Shown: positions 1 to 8,284 of the stretch, piece by piece
Layout of the letters: each line of letters starts with the position of its first letter
How positions within the stretch are numbered: position 1 is the stretch's first letter
Assembly (NCBI GenBank): GCA_009602725.1
Contig: WELB01000112.1
Coordinates: 118,483-130,036, forward strand
Source of the DNA: Spirogloea muscicola
Taxonomy: Eukaryota; Streptophyta; Zygnematophyceae; Spirogloeales; Spirogloeaceae
Length of the DNA: 11,554 bases
Direction: 5' to 3'
Program-made: the position numbers and the translations under genes
Notes under the pieces: generated by a model
The model's input: the letters and a program-made list of their open reading frames with translations, nothing else
The model's database searches: none
What the model was told of the DNA's origin: nothing

Positions 1-596
1 AGCACATAGAGGTCGCTAGCTGACGCTCGAATACCGGACGGCAATTGACTAGCTCTTGTGCCAGCAGCTAAGGCTCGACCAGCTTTCTGATGCAGAGCAT
101 ACGCCTGAGCTCGTTGCAGACTCCAGTAGAGGGCGACGGCTGTTTGGTCAGCCCAGATTAAAAATGTAAAATGTTCGAACGGGACCTCTCGATTGGTAAG
201 CCCAGGAAAAGAATGCACAAAGAATGGTCGGGAAGTGATCCCCGGGGCTTGCGGGTGCACGAGCGCGGGGGCGCTTTCCGGCGGGTGGGATCCGGGCCGG
301 GGCCGCCTGCCGCCTCTGGGGCGGGCGTCGCCGGGCGGGCACGCCCCACCCGCTGCACGGGGCGGCGGCGGCCGCCCGCCATCAATGGCGCCCACGCCGG
401 CTGGCCACTTTTCCGGGCGTCCTGTGGGGGTGGCCCTGTTCAAAGTGGCTGGCCCAGCAGAAAGAGGAACGAACACTGCCCACTGCTCTTTCTTCCTCGC
501 AGGGCCACTTCTTGCTTTCCAGAGGGGTCGAGGGCTGTAAAAATGTCCTGAAGAAGTCCGCATTCCTTTGTCAGCAGCCGGACACTGTAGCATCCA
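1..596. other. Unassigned left-edge region with CpG-rich block
   Basis: I see no supportable gene here. Open frames between about 150 and 550 exist on both strands, but they are Gly/Pro/Arg/Ala-rich, overlap each other, and lie in a GC-rich block (about 240-400) where stop codons are rare. A TGTAA at 166-170, in an A/T-rich patch, would fit the algal poly(A) signal of a + strand gene ending just left of or inside the window. A second TGTAA lies near 535. Both are short enough to be chance. Confidence 0.4.
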
Positions 597-662
597 GAGA
601 GAAACGGCACTTTCCAATGGAAGGCAGTGGGAGAGAAACGGCACTTCCAACGTAGGCAGTGG
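597..662. repeat. Two-copy tandem duplication, ~33-bp unit
   Basis: Two adjacent units, 597-630 and 631-662, both begin GAGAGAAACGGCACT and end AGGCAGTGG. They differ only by small indels and substitutions in the middle. The second unit runs straight into the GGCTGTGAG motif at 661. No coding frame explains the duplication. Confidence 0.75.
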
Positions 663-685
663 CTGTGAGAGGCCAGCCCAGAAAG
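661..685 (+). repeat. Dispersed ~25-bp motif, copy A
   Basis: The consensus is GGCTGTGAG, then one base, then GGCCAGCCCA, followed by an A-rich tail. Diverged copies occur at 4175-4199 (+), 7021-7045 (-) and 11114-11138 (+), with a weaker one at 444-467 (+). The core contains a short inverted repeat, GGCTG...CAGCC. The copies lie near CpG-rich blocks. The function is unknown: it could be a promoter element or a remnant of a small mobile element. Confidence 0.5.
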
Positions 686-699
686 AGATGAACAAGGCG

Positions 700-1243
700 T
701 AGCCAAGGGCCCTACCCACGTTGCCATTTTCCCGCCCGAGCATTGGTTTGGCTGGCTCGGTCCCCCCCCACAAGTCGTGCGCGCGCCGTGGAAGAAAGAC
801 GGAGCCGCCCCGCCCCGCCCCGCGGCCGCGGCCGCGCCCGCCCGGCCCCGCCGTCGCCACCGCCATCGGCGCCGCGGGCCGTGCGCCCAGGCCCCTCCTC
901 ACGGCTGTGGCTGCGCTGATGTAGTAGTCATGAACGCCCATCTGCACCTGCTGGCTTCCACAGCCGCTCGTATAACGTCAGTGGCCGCATTCTCCGTCAC
1001 GGCCGCACGCGCCCCCCCGGCCGCACCGGCGCCCCGCTCGCGACCCCTCTCTGTGGCTCCCAGTCCCTGACCGCATCCGCCTCCCCCCACCTTCCTCCCG
1101 CTAGCCCGCCGCTGCCGCCGGCGTCGGCCGCTCCCGTTTCCCATCCAGGGCCCCACGTCGAGGAGGCAGCGCCGCTCACTGCGGCCCGCGAGTGTCCTCC
1201 CCGCCCCTCCGGCCGGCGGCGCTCCCGTCGCCAGGCCGCCCGC
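700..1243 (+). promoter_or_regulatory. CpG-rich promoter/leader upstream of bHLH gene
   Basis: The stretch from about 780 to 1240 is very rich in C, G and CpG and contains GC-box-like runs (CCGCCCCGCCCC near 808-819). An ACGTCA bZIP-type core lies near 975. I see no clear TATA box. The block ends immediately before an ATG in a strong context (CCCGCATGG) at 1244. The overlapping open frames here (721-924, 777-1070, 899-1300) are low-complexity by-products of GC content. The transcription start cannot be placed from sequence alone. Confidence 0.45.
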
Positions 1244-3283
1244 ATGGCTGTGAAGGCCCACAGCTGCCAGCAGCCCCGACCCGCGCCATCGCGCTGGCAA
1301 GCGACGGACCCGCTGCTAGGAGGCCACAGCCTCCAGAGCGGCCTACACGCGCCGTTCGACTTTCAGGTAGACGGCCGCTGCCATCATCACTCATGCCCGC
1401 CTGCTCGCCCGCCAATGTCAGAAACTTCGCGCTCGAAGAAGCCTCCTTCGTGCCCTTGCGGCAGGCTAATTGATGTCTTGGAACAGCTTCACTGGCGTGA
1501 CGGCCTGGGCTCCGGGCCTGCCCTCGACAATTCGGACGTAATGAATGGACTCGGACGCACTTCAGCACCGTTCGCGCTCGAGCACCCTGACGGCAGAACA
1601 TTCCAGGTAGTGGCCTTGTGATTGCCCAATGACCTGCTGCCTGCTGTAGGAACGGCTAAACTGCTGCCCCTATCTATCAAGTGTCAGCAGGCCCCACACT
1701 CTTGACCCCTTGATGCAGAAGTTGGGCACAACCACAAGTCAAGCACTTACTTCTCCGGAGGTTGACTCTTTACCATGCTGTTTCTGGCCCCACGTGCAGC
1801 TTGCTGCCCTCATCCAAGCTCTGTCACGACAGGAGGCCCTCCCAGACTTGGCCACTTTGCCAGACCCATTGTCAAGCTTCCGAGATCTTCCCACCTTGGC
1901 AGAGCCGCTGCAGCAAGTGCACGAGACAACTGGCCACATTCAGCATATCATGGCGCAGGTCCCCCCTATGACACCTGCAGCACCGCCCAACTTGGCAAAC
2001 TCCTGCTCGCTTGCCCTCCCTTCGGCATCACCCCCTGATGTGTGGGGCCACGCAGCCATGGCAACAAGCCCACACAAGGTTGTACAGGTGTCTGGTAGTA
2101 CTTGCTTAGAGGACCCCATGCCGCAGATGGAGCAGGAGGCGGCAAGGAAAATTTTCAGTGAACAACTCGATCAGCTGTACAAGCCATTTTACTCCCTGTA
2201 TAGCCAGCCAGCTGTACAACAGGGAGCCATCCCAGCACACGAGACGTTGCCCTTTGTGGTCCCCAGTGGCTGCGGGTCTGCTGACCATGTCGAGGAGAAG
2301 CCACAGCTTCTTGCCCCAACACAGCAGAAAGGTGGCAAGCCCAATCCTCCTCCGAGAAATGCTTGGTCCGCTGAGCTACGGAAGGCCATTGCTGCTGCCT
2401 CTTCCAGCAAGGGAGCCTTGTCTGACAAGAAGCGCGAGCCGAGAGTGGCGGGGGGGTGGAGTGACTACAGCGGTGCCTGCTTCACAGCTGGATCTCAGCA
2501 GCTTCCAGCAAAGCACTTGGTGGAAGTCTTGCTCGAACACAGGGCGTCCAGTGATCAGACCTCAGCAGCTACTACATTGCCCTTCGATGTGGCCCAAAGC
2601 CTCGCCACCATTGGTGGGTCACTCGAGAGCTCAAGCGGTCACAAGCACCGCAGACAGGCCGGTGGTCAAGGGAGCACCTGGACCGACACTCTTGGAGATA
2701 AGCGGGCAAGGCATGACGTGGGCCAGCAGATGCACGATGCTCTCCTCCAAGAGCCACTGGCATGTATGGACGAGGATGCAAGCAAGGCTTCCCAGTACCG
2801 CAGGGAGAAGGAGAAGCGGCGGACACTCACTGAAAAGCGGAGGAGGGAGCGGATCAGTGAGAGCCTGAAAGCATTGCAGGTACAGTGCTGTAACTCGATA
2901 TTGCAGCTCGCAATCCGCTGTCATAGAACTCAAATAGTTTAGGTTGTGCAACCTGCAGAAGGCATGCTAGGCGGATGGAAATTCACCGCGCAATGTGTGG
3001 GGAAAGTTGTCATGAAATGGACCTCTACTGTAGTTTAGTGTGCTTAGGTGTGCTTTTAGTAAGGACTCAGGGTCCACGGGTGTGCTACAGTTCCCTGGTG
3101 CTGGCTATCTGCATATTGACTGCTTCTGCCAACAGTCCATGACTGCTTGCTGCTTGGGCTACTTGTGTGCAGAAAGTGACTCCTCAGCCAACAAGCCACA
3201 GGGAAGACACTGCTACTATGCTGGAGCGTGCACGTGAGTACATGCTCTTCCTGGAGAGCCAGGTCCAGGTGGGTAATTTGTGA
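1244..3283 (+). CDS. bHLH transcription factor, plant-like, three exons
   Basis: Proposed exons are 1244-1606, 1650-2879 and 3173-3283, all joined in phase 0, giving about 567 residues. The bHLH domain is at the C-terminus. The basic region and helix 1 (residues ~504-531) include the run TEKRRRERI. The DNA-contact pattern at positions 5-9-13 reads R-E-R, where plant G-box binders usually have H/K-E-R. Intron 2 (2880-3172, GTACAG...GTGCAG) falls in the loop, a common place in plant bHLH genes. Exon 3 supplies the loop and helix 2 (core TATMLERAREYMLFL), which resembles land-plant RSL/LRL-type bHLH proteins. The remaining ~500 residues are Ser/Gln/Pro-rich and probably disordered. Exon 1 contains an acidic DVLEQL stretch reminiscent of N-terminal motifs in that group. 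The weak points are the 43-nt intron 1607-1649 and the ends. Translation might start at ATG 1415 or 1713, and GTGGGT at 3269 could be a donor to a further exon. The bHLH assignment is firm; the ends are not. Confidence 0.8.
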
Positions 3284-4339
3284 CGATTTCTGGCGATTTC
3301 CAGCCTGACCGTGAGATCACATATCCTCTGACTGGTGGAACATGCCTGCAATGTGCCTGAATTCACGAGAAGGGTACTATCATCAAGGGGAAGAGGCACT
3401 CGTCACACCTGCTTCCTCAACTCACAGCAATTCTGAAGTGCTCCATGTGCAGGCTTTGAGCTCGATTAGCGACAGGAGTTGCCAAGCTAAGCAGCGAGAG
3501 CACCTTCTTTTTGCGAGAAAGCTTACAGAACAGAAAGGAAAGGGAGGTACAAGGATGCATGAGTGAGCTAGATTCTATCCAGCTTCTGTCTAGCACTAGC
3601 GACGGACGGTAAGGTGGACAAGCTGGTGAAGTGCAAATAGCTGTTAGGTGGGACGCCTTAGCTTAGCATCTTGTACTTGCCACTACTTGGTGAGGCGTTG
3701 TTGGTCGTAGATAAGTCTGTAACATAATCAAAGGATGTCCGTCTCTTCAATTTGCGCGCTGCGGTCATGCATGCCGGCAGTGGCAGCACTGGTCGGCCTC
3801 CACGATGGCCTCTGCAGCCGTTCTGCCGTACTATGTCCAGCTCTGTAGCCTAGCAGTCGGAGCCGCTTGTGATCCTCATGCGAGCTAGAAGTGCTGTAGC
3901 ATGCCCGCATCGCAGCCATTGGGCTCAGAATCCATGCATTTGGGGCTGCAGCAACCCGAGGCGCGGGGGTCCTGGAGGCCCCGCTAGCATTGAAAGTAGC
4001 TGAGATATTGCTGATCCCTGGCTGAGAACGACTGTGGTACGTGGAAATTCGAAGTGACGCACCCAAGCTAGGCTAAGAAAGGGAGAGAGGACGCGCTGCG
4101 GCATGAACAGGAAATCATGCAGGCAGTACACTGTATGCTTGGAAAGAACAACCAGCTCTCCCGAAGGGGGCCAGGGCTGTGATAAAAGCCAGCCCACAGT
4201 AGGCCGAACAGAAGGGCCAAGGGAGCCGGGAAGCAACAAGCACGACAAGGAGCCATGTTCGCAGAGGACCGGAGGCTCCCCCTGGCCACTTGAGTCGCTT
4301 TGTATCTTAGCGCTTTGCAGGCAGGCCTTTTTCGAACTT
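3284..4339. other. Probable bHLH 3' UTR and intergenic sequence
   Basis: No convincing exon is seen. A frame open from 3342 to 3566 encodes a Lys/Glu-rich peptide but does not join in phase to the last bHLH exon. A TGTAA at 3718-3722, within GTCTGTAACATAATC, is a reasonable candidate poly(A) signal for the bHLH transcript, about 435 nt after its stop. The opposite-strand frame at 3728-4066 has no recognisable motif. Copy D of the dispersed motif lies at 4175-4199. Confidence 0.4.
4175..4199 (+). repeat. Dispersed ~25-bp motif, copy D
   Basis: It reads GGCTGTGATAAAAGCCAGCC followed by CACAG, matching copy A except in the spacer. Some similarity continues downstream: GAACA...GGCCAAGGG here against GAACAAGG...GCCAAGGG after copy A. 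It lies about 150 bp before a CpG-rich block. Confidence 0.45.
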
Positions 4340-4744
4340 CTGCATTGTTTTCCCGGGGGCGGCCAAGCATCGCCCTGTCCGGGAAGAGTCTCCCCGCAGC
4401 GACGACGCCTAGGCTCCGCGCCGGCCCGGCTGACGCTGACGGCCGTGGGCCATCCCCGGCAAGTGGGGCGGCGCGGCAGCCGGCGCCGGCCAGCAAGCCC
4501 CCCGGCGCCGGCCGCCGCCCGTCGCGTGCCGCCGACGTCACGTGGCTTGCTGACGGCCCCCATGTGCACGCACATGCGTGGCCGCAGCAGTCCCACGGGC
4601 CGCACTCGTGGGCCGCCCGGGCGCACCATCATCATGGGGGCGGCGCGCCGTGCAGTCAACGCGTCGCGGGCGGCACCGGGGCAGAGCTGCCGCCCGCGGC
4701 AGTAGCCACCAGTCCGGGCTCGGCCACGCCGTGGCTCCGCCCGG

Positions 4745-4853
4745 CCCCGCACTCGCTGCGACACTCCGAGATCTTGATCCCCCTGTATCGAATTGAAAGG
4801 GCTCGCCCATTGTATCGCCCCCCCCAGCCCCCGCACATTGCTGCGACACTCCC
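4745..4853. repeat. Imperfect direct repeat pair
   Basis: 4745-4768 and 4829-4853 share CCCCGCAC, a short variable part, then GCTGCGACACTCC. A GTATCG follows the first copy and another precedes the second. This is probably a small local duplication within the GC-rich block. Confidence 0.5.
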
Positions 4854-5228
4854 ACATCCTATCCCCGCAGCCTCGGTGCGGGTCCTCCGATCCTCGAGGA
4901 TCCGGTCGTCGCCGTGGGCACTGCTGCTCACCGCCAGGCCCTTGTCGAGCCTTGTCACATATCTTCGAGCTGGCAACCAACACAGCTCTGTCTCCTCTGG
5001 GGCCACTTCTTCTCGCCGTCAGAAGAACGCCTCGTCAAGAGACGGCGGTGGCTGTGAACGGCTTGCTCCACAAGAACGGACGACCGCTGCCAGGACGCCC
5101 CAGGACGCACGCCCGTCCACTGGGTGTGTCGCGCTACACCCCCTACTCACTGCTCTGCTCCACAGCCCTTCCGTAAGGGTAGTGAATGACGTTCGGTATT
5201 CGAGACTTCAACAGCTTGAGTGACTCCC

Positions 5229-5236
5229 TGACGTCA
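5229..5236. promoter_or_regulatory. Palindromic CRE/bZIP site TGACGTCA
   Basis: A perfect 8-bp palindrome matching the classical CRE/C-box core recognised by bZIP dimers. It lies at the edge of the CpG-rich block and nine bases before an ATG in a good context. So close to the start codon it would lie in the leader or require a very short leader, so its role is uncertain. Confidence 0.35.
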
Positions 5237-5244
5237 CTTGGACC

Positions 5245-5421
5245 ATGGCGAGCATTGACTGGCTCCGGCTGCTGCGGCGCTTATCAGACTCGCGCAAGAC
5301 CGACTTGCTCAGTGTAGAAGCTGGCGGCAGCCACACACATGCGCTCCGTAGCGAAACTCACTGCGGCTGCCGCATCTCCACGTTCATTTCTGCCCCCGCA
5401 ACCGCGTTTCCCTCGCACTAA
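5245..5421 (+). CDS. Short ORF, possible first exon of an unknown gene
   Basis: A 58-codon frame from ATG in a strong context (GACCATGG) to TAA at 5419-5421. It starts MASIDWLRLLRRLSDSRK and resembles no family I know. It begins exactly where a 900-bp promoter-like GC-rich block ends. That suggests a real translation start, perhaps of a first exon spliced onward; GTGTAG and GTAGCG are weak internal donor candidates. I could not link it to downstream exons, and it may be a chance ORF. Confidence 0.22.
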   Translation: MASIDWLRLLRRLSDSRKTDLLSVEAGGSHTHALRSETHCGCRISTFISAPATAFPSH

Positions 5422-7020
5422 ATCCATGATTGTGGGCCCCAAGTGCTCAACTGGGCCTGGCGGATCTCGATGACGGGCAGCAGAATACTATGCACATGAG
5501 GGAGTCCCTCCCGGGCCCCTTCCCCGCACGCCCTACTTGACGCGCCTTGCTTGACGCGCCTCTTGACCCCTCGTGAGCGCACGTCTTCAGTTGCGGACCA
5601 CGGCATGCTCGGCAATCATATTTCCTGCTTGCCTCCCAGTTATGCACATGCCAGTGACTGCCATTAGGTCCCCGTCTGGCTTTGCCTACGAAGCCTCCAA
5701 CAAAGTGCACCAGTCGTTGCCCTTGGTCTTCATGGTTAATTTGGCTGCTGCGTTGCCCGTACTTTATCTCTCGTCGGCATGCCAGGCAAGCAACTGCTGC
5801 TGCATCAAGGCTCCCCGCATTGGAGTGGTTGTTTTAACAGCCTCTTATGATATACCTGCTGTTAACCTGGGCTACTGAGCTCTCCGTGCTGGAGCAGCTC
5901 CTGCTGAGTAGGCATCGAAGCCCTCCCTGCTGATGCCTTCTCGATAAAATTCCGCCTGATCCTTAAACACCAAGCCGCTTACTTAAACAAGACTCTCTCA
6001 AGACAGCAGTGCCTAGGTATGGCTCAGCCCTCAAGCACAAGCATTGCGACGAGGCAGTTAAGCTACATATTTGTCCAACTTCAGTCGGCTGTCACACATT
6101 TGCCTGGCATTGCTGATTCACTTGGAGCAAGTATACGACAGCCATTCACGCTGAGATCATTGCAGTCTGTGCTTAGCTGTGACGCTCCTTGCAAACAGCT
6201 GGGAGCAAGCCCTTAGGCAGTGGGCTATGGACTCGGCCGCTCTGCATCACCATGATATACCATAGCTGGCCGTCATCCAAGCGTCCGAGTGTCAAGCCAT
6301 GGGCCATTCTTACGAGACTAGGCACCTTCTGCAAGCTGCTCAATGAGCACGAAGGTCATGTTTCTATAGCAGAATGCAATGCGCTGTTTCTTGCTCAGAT
6401 ATCTACTTGCTTACACCTCTCGATGTCTTTTTAATTCACTGATCTGTAAGTTGCCTACGGTTGTGCAATGAAGTCAACCACAGCATGTCAATGGTATGTA
6501 GCATTCTGGCCCTGACATGCAGGGAGGAGCTGAATGCGCCATTCTTAGGTAGAGTGCCTGCTGTGCTTAGGGACACATCGACACGCCACGAGGAAGCACC
6601 CAAGCTCAACGGAAGTCTTGCCCTGTGATGCTGCCGCTAGTCGGCGGCTCCACCTCCTGGGAACTCGCCGCAGACTTGCCTCAAGCGGGAGGCCAGCACG
6701 GTCTCATCAGAGAGCCGTTTCTTCACGAGCTCTCTTCACGAGCCGCGCGGCAGCGGTCTACGCGCAGCAGGCAGCAGCAGGGCTGCGCCTCTCATAGAGC
6801 TTCAGTGACCCCGCATCGGTCCTGTCTCTGCCCTATACCTTCAGCGCTCCTCCGTGCCATCCCCTTTCCAGAGTGCATGTAGGAATCGGCTCAAGGCCTG
6901 CCCCGTGAGGAGCGTGCCCAATGAGGGGGTCCACAGGTCCTCGCTGACTAGAGATTACTGAGAGTCCCCTTGCTGCTGTCTTAGTACTTGGCACCCAGGA
7001 TTCTTCTGTCCTTGTCAATT

Positions 7021-7045
7021 CCTTTTGGGCTGGCCTCTCCCAGCC
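7021..7045 (-). repeat. Dispersed ~25-bp motif, copy E
   Basis: Read on the minus strand it is GGCTGGGAGAGGCCAGCCCA followed by AAAGG, differing from copy A at one core position. It is next to a short CpG-rich patch at 7080-7150. Confidence 0.45.
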
Positions 7046-7686
7046 ACCAGTCAATCTGGCCGCGCTTGCTTCGACAGGCGCCATTCTGTCGAGCGTGTCC
7101 GGGGCCGGGCATGCCGCCGGGCGCGTCCGAGGCCACCCGGACGAGCCTGGACAGAAAGGAATGAAACGACAGATGCACCTGTCCTGAGCAGCACGAGGCT
7201 AACGTCCACATGGTTCAGGTGAATACGGGGGGACTTGTTCTCAAGCACCTGAACACCCAGCGAGTGGTATCAGCACAGCCTGGCGCTCACAAATAGATAT
7301 TCTCACACATCATTTCATAGAATTGACAATTGCAATGCTTGCTGTTCGCTCAGCATCTGGCAGGTGGGAGGGTCACCAATCTCTACCATCTGCTGGTCCT
7401 GGCTACTAACAGTGTCCGGCAACCTCCTCAGCCAAACAGGCTATGAGAAAGCATCAGGCATATCACATGCCTTCGTTCTTAGCTATATAAGGCAAAGGTC
7501 TCGGAGGGCAATGTGCACGCGGTTGTTTCATAGGGTAGGAAGACATCATTGACAGCGTGGAGGCACGTGTATCACGGAGCAAGTGGCTGAGCTCTTGGGT
7601 CGGACATATGCATTCGCATTAAGAAAGTCACTGTGCATGACCATGTGTTATTGACTTCGTGTTGATGCCATTTGCATGACAGACAA

Positions 7687-7701
7687 CACGTCAATGACGT
7701 G
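7687..7701. promoter_or_regulatory. Palindrome CACGTCA-A-TGACGTG
   Basis: Two perfect 7-bp half-sites containing ACGT cores, arranged head to head around one base. This is the type of site bound by bZIP dimers. No gene start is nearby on either strand, so a regulatory role is unproven. Confidence 0.3.
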
Positions 7702-7919
7702 CGGCCATGTCTTGCATTAAGACAACACAGAGGTTGCACGAGCCTGTGACAATGCACCGCGAGAGCGCTGCGTGTCGCTGTTTATGCAAGAGAAGACGGC
7801 ACAGCGGCAAGGAGAGGTATCCCGCCCACCTAGTGGGCCGGGGTGTGCATCCTCATGCCTCCTTCATGGGCTCGAATGACGGCGACCTAACGAGCCGGCA
7901 GCCAAGAATGCAGCGCAGG

Positions 7920-7993
7920 TCGGAGCAGGGCAACCAGGCTATGGCCTGGTCCACAACCATCGCTACGCCTGATTGCTCCGAGCCTGGTTGCCC
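7920..7993. repeat. Two interleaved inverted repeats (pseudoknot order)
   Basis: Arm a (TCGGAGCA, 7920-7927) is complementary to a' (TGCTCCGA, 7974-7981). Arm b (GGGCAACCAGGCT, 7928-7940) is perfectly complementary to b' (AGCCTGGTTGCCC, 7981-7993). The order a-b-a'-b' makes the pairings cross, as in an H-type pseudoknot, if transcribed. A further small hairpin, ACCAGGC-TATG-GCCTGGT (7933-7950), competes for arm b. The element lies about 290 bp past the ITPase stop codon, so it could be in that gene's 3' UTR. Confidence 0.6.
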
Positions 7994-8284
7994 CCTCTTG
8001 GAAGAACAACTTCAGTGCACAGCATCTACTATGGGCAGCGTCCGCTGACATGGTGGCCTGCTTCACTTTTGTCAGTGACAGCCAGAGAATGTGGGGCGCT
8101 GAGCTTACTCACATCTGGACAGAGCTTGAGTGCTGACGAGCACTTTCTGGACCAGTACCAGTACACATTCAATAGCAAGTATGTAGCACGTCGTCAGTCG
8201 AAACATTCTTCAATAAGGACGATCACACTTCTGTCATGGCACTGTAAAGGAGATGAGCCCGTCCATCACACCTCGTCAGCTTCA
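7994..8284. other. Probable ITPase 3' flank
   Basis: Sequence immediately downstream of the minus-strand ITPase gene. The + strand frame at 7973-8365 overlaps the ITPase last exon and has no recognisable motif. No minus-strand TGTAA (TTACA on the + strand) is present between 7561 and 8284, so the poly(A) site is not located. TGTAA occurs on the + strand at 8243, which would suit a convergent + strand transcript. Confidence 0.35.

Larger units (their letters stand above)
4340..5244 (+). promoter_or_regulatory. CpG-rich promoter-like region with bZIP/CRE sites
   Basis: About 900 bp of very GC-rich, CpG-dense DNA with long but compositionally biased open frames on both strands; none has a recognisable domain. 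It contains GACGTCACGTGGC at 4534-4546, a fused ACGT-core element of the kind bound by plant bZIP factors. It also has TGACG near 5188 and a perfect TGACGTCA palindrome at 5229-5236, nine bases before an ATG. An imperfect 25-bp duplication (4745-4768 and 4829-4853, sharing GCTGCGACACTCC) lies inside. The direction of transcription is inferred from the ATG at 5245. Confidence 0.35.
5422..7919. other. Long stretch without an assignable gene
   Basis: Only short frames (up to about 100 codons) are present, and none has a motif I recognise. The most protein-like are on the + strand: 5576-5878, with a hydrophobic segment; 6019-6216, an ATG in a good context; and 6251-6434. They could be exons of a split gene starting near 5245, but no consistent set of phased splice sites was found. 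Other contents are a repeated TTGACGCGCC at 5537 and 5551, copy E of the dispersed motif at 7021-7045, a small CpG-rich patch at 7080-7150, and a palindrome at 7687-7701. Confidence 0.4.

Noticed and set aside
170-182. GTTCGAAC as a possible tRNA B-box
   Set aside because: No cloverleaf could be drawn around it: no matching acceptor stem or A-box upstream.
171-551. Overlapping + strand open frames near the left end
   Set aside because: Biased composition in GC-rich DNA, mutually overlapping in two frames, no domain.
1367-1463. Intron within bHLH exon 1 (GTAGAC...GGCAG)
   Set aside because: Removing it from the ATG 1244 frame leads at once to a TGA, so it does not fit the coding model; it could only be a leader intron if translation starts later.
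2158-2868. 236-codon + strand frame inside the bHLH gene
   Set aside because: It is a shadow of the bHLH exon in another frame, and the bHLH domain lies in the other frame.
3925-4983. 352-codon minus-strand open frame
   Set aside because: Arg/Gly/Pro-rich composition, no recognisable motif, and it spans a promoter-like block and the dispersed repeat copy D.
4300-5223. 307-codon + strand open frame
   Set aside because: It begins at TTG, lies wholly in a CpG-rich block, is Pro/Ala/Arg/Ser-biased with no domain, and a 352-codon frame overlaps it on the other strand. Low stop density in GC-rich DNA explains both.
7213-7254. 9-bp inverted repeat GTTCAGGTG / CACCTGAAC
   Set aside because: With a 24-base spacer this is expected by chance once or more in a window of this size.
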